A stretch of DNA of 64,000 nt. Origin: Stomorhina lunata (lineage: Eukaryota > Arthropoda > Insecta > Diptera > Rhiniidae). The translations under genes were made by a program, and so were the position numbers. The stretch lies in contig OW121743.1 in assembly GCA_933228675.1 (NCBI GenBank), positions 17,984,884 to 18,048,883 on the forward strand, given 5' to 3'. The notes beneath the pieces were generated by a model. That model was not told the DNA's origin, did not search any database, and worked only from the letters and a program-made list of their open reading frames with translations. This document shows, in pieces, positions 1 through 10,609 of the stretch (its first letter is position 1; the number at the start of each line of letters is the position of its first letter).

Positions 1-603
1 TATAGAAAAGTTGACGAAAGGAAGACATTTCTATAGAAAAGTTGACGATAGGAAGACATTTCTATAGAAAAGTTGACGATAGGAAGACATTTCTATAGAA
101 AAGTTGATGATAGGAAGACATTTTTATAGAAAAGTTGACGATAGGATGACATTTCTATAGAAAAGTTGACGATAGGAAGACATTTCTATAGAAAAGTTGA
201 CGATAGGAAGACATTTCTATAGAAAAGTTGACGATATTAAGACATTTCTATAGAAAAGTTGACGATAGGAAGACATTTTTATAGAAAAGTTGATGATAGG
301 AAGACATTTCTATAGAAAAGTTGACGTTAGGAAGACATTTCTATAGAAAAGTTGACGTTAGGAAGACATTTATATAGAAAAGTTGACGATAGGAAGACAT
401 TTCTATAGAAAAGTTGACGATAGAAAGACATTTCTATAGAAAAGTTGACGTTAGGAAGACATTTCTATAGAAAAGTTGACGATAGGAAGACATTTCTATA
501 GAAAAGTTGACGATAGGAAGACATTTCTATAGAAGAGTTGACGATAGGAAGACATTTCTGTTGGAAAGTTTAAGATAGGAAGACATTTCTATAGAAAAGT
601 TGG
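1..603 (+). repeat. 31-bp minisatellite, block 1 (GACGATAGG dialect)
   Basis: About 19 head-to-tail copies of a 31-bp unit run from the window edge. Each unit has the core TTTCTATAGAAAAGTTGAC followed by GATAGGAAGACA. Most copies differ by zero to two bases; a minority have GTTAGG in place of GATAGG. The block continues beyond the window. It ends abruptly at the target site of the Transib element. No coding role is seen: 31 is not a multiple of three, so any reading frame through it is accidental. Confidence 0.97.
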
Positions 604-608
604 CGACG

Positions 609-2030
609 CACAGTGGTTTACGGACGCTTTTTTTTTGGAAATAATTCTTTAACTTTTGAACGACTGGAGATATTTGAATGAAATTTGACATGGTGATAGT
701 CAAGGAGTATTCGAGTTGGTTTTTAAAAGCACTGGTCCATGAGGGGTCGGGAGAGTGATTGATGGACCTTCAAAGTTGGTCACCTCGGGTGTTCGACTTT
801 TTTAAAAATTCGCCAAAAATCCATTTATGTATGGATTGAAAAGAAATTTTAAACTTAAGTTGTCCTTGAGAAGATCTACAAAAAATATGCTTAAATGTGT
901 AGGTTATCTCCTTTGGATTTCGAGATATTTGGGTAAAAAGGAATTTTTAGGTTGATTTTTTACCTCTTTTTTTAAGCTTTTTTTGATCTGGTGGACGCAT
1001 CTGAGGACCAAAAATTTTTTAAGAATATTCTTTAAATTTGTAATAAAATTCTGAATAATTTTTGTGCAAGTTAGTTATAGAAATCTTCTTTTGTTTAAAA
1101 GTTAAAAATATTCAAAGTTGAAACTTACAAAAAATTTCGCTTTTTTTTAGTTTTTCCCCAAAAGATAGCTATATTTTTTCACTAATAAAAAAATATTTTC
1201 TTAAGAAACATAAAAAGATTTTTAAAGTTTTTAAAAGAAAACATAATGAGAATGCGTATAAAACAAATTTCTTGCTAATTGGACTTTTGGTCCTCGCACA
1301 TGTCCTCTCCAAAAAATGGCAATTTGTAAAAAAAAAAATTAGTTTAAACAAAAATTTCTCAAAAGGCAAAGCACCGATTTGAAAAAAATTATAATGTTCA
1401 TATTTTCCAATATATCTGTTATTGATTAGAAAAGTTTTTTCTGAAACGCGCTGCAAATAGAGACAGTGTTGCCATATTTGTAAAAAAAACTCATTTTTTG
1501 AAACACCTTTTTCCCCAGTTGGGAATTGGGGAATTTTTAAGTTAAAATTGGGAATTTTTTTTAGTCTATTGCTTTTACATCTTATTGGTCTACATTACTA
1601 CAAAATTTCATTGTAATATCTTTATCCATGTCATTTCCACAGAATATCAAAGATTAAAAATATTTTCCTTAAAAAAGCAGAAAAACAATTTTTTTTTGTT
1701 TTACGATACAAAGTGTAAAAAAAGTAACGCACTTAAAAAAAACTTTTACTTAGTGCTAATCTCCTAGTCTTTCCCGATCTAATGATACTAAACATGTATA
1801 TAAAGCATTAATACCGAGTCTTAAAAAACTCTGAAAAGTTTGGCCCCCGTAGCATTTTTACACTGTTTATTTAAATATAAGTGATGAATTTGTGCATATA
1901 AAGTTAATTATCATACTCAAATATTTCACTATTTTTAAGATGACAATGATCCTTCGCTAATAAACAAATATTTTCTTCAAAAAGATATAAATAGTTTTTT
2001 ATTTTTTTAAAGAAAACATTATAAGAATGA
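609..2030 (+). repeat. Left long terminal inverted repeat of Transib element
   Basis: This arm matches the reverse complement of 4705-6108 with only scattered substitutions and small indels; similarity fades near 2030. It starts CACAGTGGTTTACGGACGC followed by a T tract. Short open frames in it (for example 1585-1767) recur in the other arm and are by-products of the repeat, not genes. Confidence 0.92.
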
Positions 2031-2547
2031 CTTAAAAAAATTTTATTCGATTTTGCCTTTTGTTCCAAGCTAAAAAATAAAATTTTAGTAAAAGATTCTA
2101 AATAAGTAAGTACGAGTAAGGCACCGATTTTGATAACAGTGTAAAGGTAATATATCCATAATTTGTAGCAAAAGTTTAATTAGAAGAGTACTTTATTTAA
2201 AGGCATTTTTCCGGTATTTAAAATTGGTGTATTTGAAAAAATTGCAAAATTATGTTAAGGTTATAAAATGTTTTTTAATGTGAAAGTTAATGCAATAGGT
2301 AAAAATTGTTACAACTTGGGTTTTTCATAATGGTCAGAAAGGATATGGTTACTCACCTCCATACAGGTAGGTTTTACGAGACGCACATATTGGTTGAGTT
2401 ATATATGCACCTATTTTTAGAGGTAAAAAATACATTAATTCATTGATTTCTTTATTATTCTTTGGATACAGGTATATATAAAAAATGTTTTTTTTTAATA
2501 TAAAAAAGAAAGTTTTAAATGTAACTGCTATTAACAGTTAAAACATC

Positions 2548-4584
2548 ATGGCTATAACATTGGAATTTAAAGTGTTGTGCGATATTCTTTTTGAACAACC
2601 AAGCAGTTCGAGAGCAGAAAAAATTAAAATAATCATGCGATATGCTAAAAGTCAAACTAACTCCATGATTCTCAATAGTGAGGAAGACAAAGTCGTAAAA
2701 TTTGTAAAGTTATTTGAACTTAAAATTAAGTCGGTTAATTACTGTTTAAAAAGATTTGAATCTAAATTTAAAGACTGGCTGAAGGACTCAATTGAGCTTA
2801 AAACTTCTGGTGCTGGAGCCCCTCTAAAAAACTATGATGATATCGGAGAAAGATCTAAAAAGATGCGATTATCCGAAGTTCTTTCTACTCATTCGGATAC
2901 TGAAATCAAAGATTCCTTTAAGGAAGTGCTCAAACGAAATAATCAACCAGCTGAAGCTAAACAAATAGCAGATATTCTCCCAGAGGCTTCTCCTAAACGT
3001 CTTAAGCGAATTATTAAGAGTATACCAACTCCTTCTTCTCAATCAGAATTTTCGGAGGAAGAAGCACTTGCTCTTATGCTCGAGTTGAAATTGAGTAAAA
3101 ATAAATATATTAAACTCTGTAAGGCATTACGAGACAAAGGACACTCAATTTTACCAGGATATAATGCGTTATTAAAAACCAAAAAAAACTTAATACCAAC
3201 AAACGTGATAGGAGACGAAAGTGCATCTGTGGATTTATCAAAATTATTGGAAAATACGGCATCAAGGCTGATATCTACTACATTGTCTGAAGAAGAAGCC
3301 AAGAAACTTGACAACAAGGACTTAACTTTAATATGTAAATGGGGATGTGACGGTTTATCTGGATTACCGGAATACAAACAATCAACATCTCATCAGAACA
3401 CAAATGACTACAGAAGCGTTTTTATGGCATCCCTAGTACCACTAAGATTAAGAAAGAATCGTTCTGAACCATCCACATCAAAAGAGCGTACTGAATATGT
3501 GTGGGTTAACACATCTCCAGGATCAAAGGCATTTTGCAGACCGATCAGATTCGAATATTTAAAAGAAAATGCAGCAAGCACAAAAAATTGGGTTGATGAT
3601 ATCAAATATTCAATAGACAATTTGAGTCCAGTCTGCATAGACATACATGGATATTTGATTAATGTAAATTTTGAGCTTCAATTGACAATGATAGATGGAA
3701 AAGTAAGCAACGCTATAACGGAAACCCATTCAACTTGGAAATGCTCATTATGCGGAAAGAAGAAATCGGAATTTCTACAAACTTCAGAAGATGCATCAGC
3801 TAGTACTGCAATTAATCAAGAGGTTCTGGAATTTGGTATATCGCCCCTACATGCACGTATCCGATTTTTAGAATTTATGCTACATATAGCATATGATCTG
3901 AAATATAGGAATATACCTGATAATCAGCTAAAATCCGTGAGAAATAATAAGGAACTGATTGAAATGAGATCCAGTGAAAAAAAAAGGATTCAGGAAGAAT
4001 TCAAAACTATGACGGGTCTAAACATAGACAAACCACTTGTAGGATATGGCAGTACAAACGATGGTAATACGGCCAGGCGATTCTTTGAAAATTATGAAAC
4101 AACTTCAAAGATTACTGGAATTGATGAGGAAGTTCTTCGTAAATGTTACGTAATATTATCGGCAATAAATAGCAAATATCAAATAAATGCTGAAAAATTT
4201 CATTGCTATGCCCTCAACGCGTTAACTCGTATACGACATTTGTATCACTGGAAAGAAATTACACCAACAGTTCATAAAGTCCTTCAACATGGTCGTGAAA
4301 TAATTGAATCAAATCTTCTCCCACTTGGTGAACTAACAGAAGAGGCCCAGGAAGCGCGGAATTCAGATTTCAAGTATATCCAACTATTTAATACCAGAAA
4401 ATGCTCAAGAAAATCGCAAAATCAGGATCTAATAAATTATCTCTTGTTGTCTTCTGATCCTGCTCTATCAACGATAAGAAAGAAATGGTGGAGCAGTTAT
4501 ACAAAAACTTCTGAAAACGAACACCTGGAAGAGGTTCTTGATATAATAGATTGTACTGATTATTTTACTGAAAATAAAAATTAA
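2548..4584 (+). CDS. Transib transposase (RAG1-core-like DDE recombinase), intact
   Basis: This is an uninterrupted 678-aa frame in the unique centre of the Transib element. It catalyses cut-and-paste transposition through an RNase H-like DDE fold shared with RAG1. Visible motifs align with RAG1: CDG with D268 (RAG1 D600), D383 in MIDGK (D708), the zinc cysteines C399 and C402 in WKCSLCG (C727/C730), GNTARRFF at 507-513 (GNFARK in RAG1), the zinc histidines H576 and H581 in HKVLQHG (H937/H942), and E602 in EEAQEARN (E962). All three catalytic acids and the zinc ligands are present, so the enzyme may be active. The first ATG follows a non-coding stretch; no intron is needed. The gene has no RING or RAG2-like partner in the element. 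The alignment is from memory of RAG1 landmarks, not from a program. Confidence 0.95.
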   Translation: MAITLEFKVLCDILFEQPSSSRAEKIKIIMRYAKSQTNSMILNSEEDKVVKFVKLFELKIKSVNYCLKRFESKFKDWLKDSIELKTSGAGAPLKNYDDIGERSKKMRLSEVLSTHSDTEIKDSFKEVLKRNNQPAEAKQIADILPEASPKRLKRIIKSIPTPSSQSEFSEEEALALMLELKLSKNKYIKLCKALRDKGHSILPGYNALLKTKKNLIPTNVIGDESASVDLSKLLENTASRLISTTLSEEEAKKLDNKDLTLICKWGCDGLSGLPEYKQSTSHQNTNDYRSVFMASLVPLRLRKNRSEPSTSKERTEYVWVNTSPGSKAFCRPIRFEYLKENAASTKNWVDDIKYSIDNLSPVCIDIHGYLINVNFELQLTMIDGKVSNAITETHSTWKCSLCGKKKSEFLQTSEDASASTAINQEVLEFGISPLHARIRFLEFMLHIAYDLKYRNIPDNQLKSVRNNKELIEMRSSEKKRIQEEFKTMTGLNIDKPLVGYGSTNDGNTARRFFENYETTSKITGIDEEVLRKCYVILSAINSKYQINAEKFHCYALNALTRIRHLYHWKEITPTVHKVLQHGREIIESNLLPLGELTEEAQEARNSDFKYIQLFNTRKCSRKSQNQDLINYLLLSSDPALSTIRKKWWSSYTKTSENEHLEEVLDIIDCTDYFTENKN

Positions 4585-4704
4585 GTAAATAACTACTTTT
4601 ATATAAATATGTAATAAAAACTGTAAGTTTAAACTTTAACTACAAATACTTCAATAAAATGTATTTCACCTTTTAATATAAGTACAAATTATTTACATTT
4701 TGAT

Positions 4705-6108
4705 ATTTCATAAATCCTCATGATATTTTCTTTAAAAAAATAAAAAAATATTTGTTTGTTATCGAAGGATCATTGTCATCTTATAGTGAAATATTTGAGT
4801 ATGATTATTAATTTTATATGCACAAATTCATCACTTATATTTAAATAAACAGTGTAAAAATGCTACGGGGGCCAAACTTTTCAGAGTTTTTTAAGACTCG
4901 GTATTAATGCTTTATATACATGTTTAGTATCATTAGATCGGGAAAGACTAGGAGATTAGCACTAAGTAAAAGTTTTTTTTAAGTGCGTTACTTTTTTTAC
5001 ACTTTGTATCGTAAAACAAAAAAAAATTGTTTTTCTGCTTTTTTAAGGAAAATATTTTTAATCTTTGATATTCTGTGGAAATGACATGGATAAAGATATT
5101 ATAATGAAATTTTGTAGTAATGTAGACCAATAAGATGTAAAAGCAATAGACTAAAAAAAATTCCCAATTTTAACTTAAAAATTCCCCAATTCCCAACTGG
5201 GGAAAAAGGTGTTTCAAAAAATGAGTTTTTTTTACAAATATGGCAACACTGTCTCTATTTGCAGCGCGTTTCAGAAAAAACTTTTCTAATCAATAACAGA
5301 TATATTGGAAAATATGAACATTATAATTTTTTTCAAATCGGTGCTTTGCCTTTTGAGAAATTTTTGTTTAAACTAATTTTTTTTTTTTACAAATTGCCAT
5401 TTTTTGGAGAGGACATGTGCGAGGACCAAAAGTCCAATTAGCAAGAAATTTGTTTTATACGCATTCTCATTATGTTTTCTTTTAAAAACTTTAAAAATCT
5501 TTTTATGTTTCTTAAGAAAATATTTTTTTATTAGTGAAAAAATATAGCTATCTTTTGGGGAAAAACTAAAAAAAAAGCGAAATTTTTTGTAAGTTTCAAC
5601 TTTGAATATTTTTAACTTTTAAACAAAAGAAGATTTCTATAACTAACTTGCACAAAAATTATTCAGAATTTTATTACAAATTTAAAGAATATTCTTAAAA
5701 AATTTTTGGTCCTCAGATGCGTCCACCAGATCAAAAAAAAACTTAAAAAAAGAGGTAAAAAATCAACCTAAAAATTCCTTTTTACCCAAATATCTCGAAA
5801 TCCAAAGGAGATAACCTACACATTTAAGCATATTTTTTGTAGATCTTCTCAAGGACAACTTAAGTTTAAAATTTCTTTTCAATCCATACATAAATGGATT
5901 TTTGGCGAATTTTAAAAAAAATCGAACACCCGAGGTGACCAACTTTGAAGGTCCATCAATCACTCTCCCGACCCCTCATGGACCAGTGCTTTTAAAAACC
6001 AACTCAAATACTCCTTGACTACCACCATGTCAAATTTCATTCAAATATCTCCAGTCGTTCAAAAGTTACAGAATTATTTCCAAAAAAAAGCGTCCGTAAA
6101 CCACTGTG
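4705..6108 (-). repeat. Right long terminal inverted repeat of Transib element
   Basis: Inverted copy of the left arm, ending CCACTGTG, followed by the CGACG duplication. The pair could fold into a hairpin of about 1.4 kb if transcribed through. Confidence 0.92.
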
Positions 6109-6113
6109 CGACG

Positions 6114-7305
6114 CACCTACACTGCCCTGATGAAATGAAGAGGCCTCACTGTGGGCTATTATTTGTTTGAAGATCTGGTCAAACTAGCAGACATAAATTA
6201 ATTAGTTTAACTGTTTCCGGTTACCAGACTGTCACTATAATCAAACCCAGTGCAATATTAATCTGTAGTTCAGAGTCTATTCATGGCTGAGTTTCAGTCT
6301 ACGTCGAAGTCAATGACCTCATTGATGACTTCATCTACGTCGAAATTTATTTAATATATCTACTATAGATATGTATATATATCTTATTAATATATGAAAA
6401 TATGAGCAAACACCTTAGCCTTAAAAATTAATATTAACTGAAATCACTGTTTGCTAAATTAAATTCGCAATTACGTTGTTTTTAATACCCTTTTCACTTT
6501 TTAAAACTCATTAACTTTCTTTTTGAAATGATTTACATCATAATTATGTAAATAATGTTTATCTCCAATATTCATAAAACAATTATAGCTAAGTTCACAC
6601 TAGGAATATATTTGGCCAACTGGAAATAATCCATTTGAAATTTCTCATTAATATATGAAAAGTTCAAAATATATTTGTAGATCATACAATATATGTATTT
6701 TCAAAGATGGGCCAACGTGATAATTTCTTTAGATTTTTGCCTAGTCTGAACCTTTATAGCATAAGTGGTATATTTTTTCGCCTCTTTATCATTAATCCCC
6801 TTTAAGCAAATAATCATAAATTAATCATTGTCAGAGTCAGAGTCAGAGTGCTCTGAAAATCTGCTTGTCCGCCATATTTTTTCCAGCATTTTTTAATTAA
6901 AATGTCGTTTTTATCATTATGTTAAACATTTGCATATGTTGGCTGGGTTATTAAGTTTTCTTTTTTGCATAAAAATCATAATAAAAATATTTGTAGCTTT
7001 TTTGCTTAAGTAATTATTTGCAAGCAAAATGCAAATAGCGCAAAACTGGCCACTAATTAAAAAGTTTTTTAATCATTGATGTATAACTATTAAAATTCAT
7101 TTAAATGTTGGAAAAATATGAGCGATAAAACTTGATAGAGAAAATTGGGAGAAAGCTAAGGAAGGGATAACATATAGAAAAGACAACAGATGGTAGAAAA
7201 AGCTGATTTAAGTAGAGGAAACTTTTTGTGGGCAAAGTAATTTGTGGTAAATGGAAGAGCTATTACTGAAGTTATGTCATAGACTCAGTCATAGGGAAAT
7301 ACTAA
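6114..7305. other. AT-rich intergenic DNA, no gene seen
   Basis: No plausible exon was found. The only local structure is a short AGAGTC microsatellite near 6833-6852. The right flank of the Transib insertion does not belong to the minisatellite that forms its left flank. Confidence 0.6.
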
Positions 7306-7309
7306 TAAA

Positions 7310-9955
7310 CACATAGACATTTTGGAAGATATTTCTATAAAAAAGAGATCGATAGGAAGATATTTCTATAGAAAACTTAACGATGGGAAGACTTTTCTAT
7401 AGAAAATTTGACCAAAGAAAAATATTTCTATGGAAAACTTGACCAAAGGAAGACATTTCTATAAAAAAGTTGACCAAAGAAAGACATTTCTATACACAAG
7501 TTTACCAAATGAAGACGATTCTATAGAAAAGTTGACCAAAGGAAGATATTTCTATAGAAAAGTTGACCAAAGGAAAACATTTCTATAGAAAAAATGACCA
7601 AAGGAAAACATTTCTATAGAAAAGTTGCCAAAGGAAAACATTTCTATAGAAAAGTTGACCAAAGGAAAACATTTCTATAGAAAAGTTGACCAAAGGAAAA
7701 CATTTCTATAGAAACTTTGGCCAAAGGAAGACATTTCTATAGAAAACTTGATTAAAGAAAGACATTTCTATAGAAAAGTTGAAAAAATTAAGTCATTTCT
7801 GTAGAAAAGTAAACCAAATCAAAACATTTCCATAGAAAAGTTGTTCAAAAGAAGACATTTCTATGGAAAAATTGACCAAAGGAAAACATTTCTATAGAAA
7901 ATTAGTCCAAAGAAAGACATTTCTTTAGAAAAGTTGACCAAAGGATGACATTTCTATGGAAAAGTTGACCAAAGGAAAACATTTCTATAGAAAATTAGAC
8001 CAAAGGAAAACATTTCTATAGAAAAGTTGACCAAAGGAAGATATTTCTACGGAAAACTAGATCAAAGGAAGAGATTTCTATAGAAAAGTTGACCAAAGGA
8101 GGAAATTTCTATAGAAAAGTTGACCAAAGGAAGACATTTCTATAGAAAACGTGACCATAGGAAGACATTTCTTCGAAAACTTGACTAAAAACTCTATTGA
8201 AAATTTGGGCAAAGGAAGACATTTCTATAGACAAGTTGACAAAATGAAGACGATTCTATAGAAAATTAGACCAAAGGAAGACATTTCTAAAGAAAAGTTG
8301 ACCAAAGTAATACATTTCTATAGAAAAGTTGACCCAAGGAAGACATTTCTATAGAAAACTTGACCAAAGGAAGACATTTCTACAGAAAACTTGATTAAAG
8401 GAAGACATTTCTATAGAAAAGTTGAAAAAATTAAGTCATTTCTGTAGAAAAGTAAACCAAATCAAAACATTTCCATAGAAAAGTTGTTCAAAAGAAGACA
8501 TTTCTATGGAAAAATTGACCAAAGGAAAACATTTCTATAGAAAATTAGTCCAAAGGAAGACATTTCTTTAGAAAAGTTGACCAAAGGAAGACATTTCTAT
8601 GGAAAAGTTGACCAAAGGAAAACATTTCTATAGAAAATTAGACCAAAGGAAAACATTTCTATAGAAAAGTTGACCAAAGGAAGATATTTCTACGGAAAAC
8701 TAGATCAAAGGAAGAGATTTCTATAGAAAAGTTGACCAAAGGAGGAAATTTCTATATAAAAGTTGACCAAAGGAAGACATTTCTATAGAAAACTTGACCC
8801 AAGAAAGACATTTCTATAGAAAATTTGACCAAAGGAAGACATTTCTACAGAAAACTTGACTAAAGGAAGACATTTCTATAGAAAAGTTGAAAAAATTAAG
8901 ACATTTCTATAGAAAAGTAAACCAAATCAAAACATTTCCATAGAAAAGTTGTTCAAAAGAAGACATTTCTATGGAAAAATTGACCAAAGAAAAACATTTC
9001 TATAGAAAATTAGTCCAAAAGAAGACATTTCTTTAGAAAAGTTGACCAAAGGAAGACATTTCTATGGAAAAGTTGACCAAAGGAAAACATTTCTATAGAA
9101 AATTAGACCAAAGGAAAACATTTCTATAGAAAATTTGACCAAAGGAAGATATTTCTACGGAAAACTAGATCAAAGGAAGAGATTTCTATAGAAAAGTTGA
9201 CCAAAGGAGGAAATTTCTATAGAAAAGTTGACCAAAGGAAGACATTTCTATAGAAAACTTGACCCAAGGAAGACATTTCTATAGAAAATTTGACCAAAAT
9301 AGACATTTCTTTAGAAAAGTTAAACAAACGAAGACATTTCTACAGAAAAGTTGACTAACGGAAGACATTTCTATAGAAAAATTGACCAAAGCAAGACATT
9401 TCTATGGAAAAATTGACCAAAGGAAGACATTTCTATAGAAAAGTTGACCAAAGGAAGACATTTCTACAGAAAAAGTGACTAAAGGAAGACATTTCTGTAG
9501 AAAAGTTGACCAAAGGAAGACATTTCTGTAAAAAAGTTTACCAAAGGAAGACATTTCTACGGAAAATTTGATCAAAGGAAGAGATTTCTATAGAAAAGTT
9601 GACCAAAGGAGAAAATTTCTATTGAAAAGTTGACCAAATGAAGACATTTCTATAGAAAACTTGACCAAAGGAAGACATTTCTATCGAAAATTTGACCAAG
9701 TGAAGGCATTTCTTTTGAAATGAAGACCAAAGGAAGACATTTCTATAGTAAACTTGACTAAAGGAAGACATTTCCTTAAGAAAATAGACGGTAGGTAGAT
9801 ATTTCTTTAACAAAAGTTGACAAAAGGAAGACACTTTATTAAAAAAGGTTGACAATAGATAGACATTTCTTTAAGAAAACTTGACGATAGGAAGACATTT
9901 CTATAGAAAAGTTGACGATGTTAAGATATGTCCGTAGAAAAGTGGACGATTAGTC
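7310..9955 (+). repeat. 31-bp minisatellite, block 2 (GACCAAAGG dialect, higher-order)
   Basis: About 85 copies of the same 31-bp family, but with GACCAAAGG in place of GACGATAGG. Copies are more diverged than in block 1. A run of distinctive variants (TTGAAAAAATTAAG, then GTAAACCAAATC, then GTTGTTCAAAAG) recurs at about 7781, 8424 and 8889. The last interval, 465 bases, equals 15 units, so segments of many units were duplicated together. The last units, near 9850-9955, return to the GACGATAGG form. Confidence 0.96.
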
Positions 9956-10605
9956 AAGCAGAGTAAATTTCTTTGTTTTTGTTTTTATATCTTTGATTAT
10001 GCTATTTCCTGTTCATCCTCTAATTTCTAACATTCATGATAAATTTATACTACAAAACATGTTTTTTAAAATCTAATAAAAATATTTGTTTTTTCTTCAA
10101 ACCTGACCATCCTCCATTGCTAATAACTTCCTGTTTTCCTGTTTGCACTTCCTGTTCATACTCTTGTCACTCAAATTTTTCATGATTTAGCTTTTTGTGT
10201 AAAAGAAAAAAATGTAAATTTTTGAGCCTTGAATAATTTTATATCATAAAAAATATTTATTAAATCACAAAAGTATCCAAATACGAAAGATCAATTCAAT
10301 TTATATGTAAATTTTTTTGGGGTTTCGTCACACTAACGCATATTGAAGTGTGCAGAAGAAAAATTCATATTAATAAACCACAACAGGTGGCGGATACGGA
10401 AATAAATTTCAAAAAAATATTCAGAAATAATTGAATGAGAATTCCTTTGGGGTTGTATGTAAAATTTTAAGTTTTAATTAAAAAACAACTAATCCAATAA
10501 GGAATGGAGATTTGGATTAAATATCAAAATAGGACATTTATTATAAAAATATCTATAATATGTTTTCTATAGTGAACTTTTTCTTTAGAAAATTGTTTGT
10601 ATTTT
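9956..10605. other. AT-rich spacer between two opposed minisatellite blocks
   Basis: About 650 bases of unique AT-rich sequence with no supported gene. It separates block 2 from block 3, which run in opposite orientations, so the pair forms a large imperfect inverted structure with this spacer as its loop. Confidence 0.55.
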
Positions 10606-10609
10606 CATC

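Larger units (their letters stand above)
609..6108 (+). mobile_element. Transib DNA transposon, apparently complete
   Basis: The element is 5500 bp, bounded by CACAGTG at 609-615 and its complement CACTGTG at 6102-6108. It is flanked by a 5-bp direct duplication CGACG (604-608 and 6109-6113). A GC-rich 5-bp duplication and a CAC-starting terminus matching the V(D)J recombination heptamer are hallmarks of the Transib superfamily, the relatives of RAG1. The interior holds one intact transposase gene. Unusually, the inverted repeats are about 1.4 kb each; described fly Transib elements generally have repeats of tens of bases. The arms are nearly identical, which suggests a young insertion. Confidence 0.95.

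Noticed and set aside
639..647. RSS-like nonamer 23 bases after the Transib heptamer
   Set aside because: AAATAATTC matches the canonical nonamer at only about half its positions, too weak to claim.
1585..1767. 60-aa ORF present in both Transib arms (also 4948-5130 minus) and similar short frames
   Set aside because: Duplicated by the inverted repeat itself, Phe/Lys-rich from AT-rich sequence, no motif.
9619..9855. Repetitive ORFs inside minisatellite blocks (also 23027-23368, 23817-24029, 27034-27381, 31293-31496, 60290-60493)
   Set aside because: They arise because three 31-base units make 93 bases, so a stop-free unit stays open in all phases; frames differ between blocks and none has a gene context.
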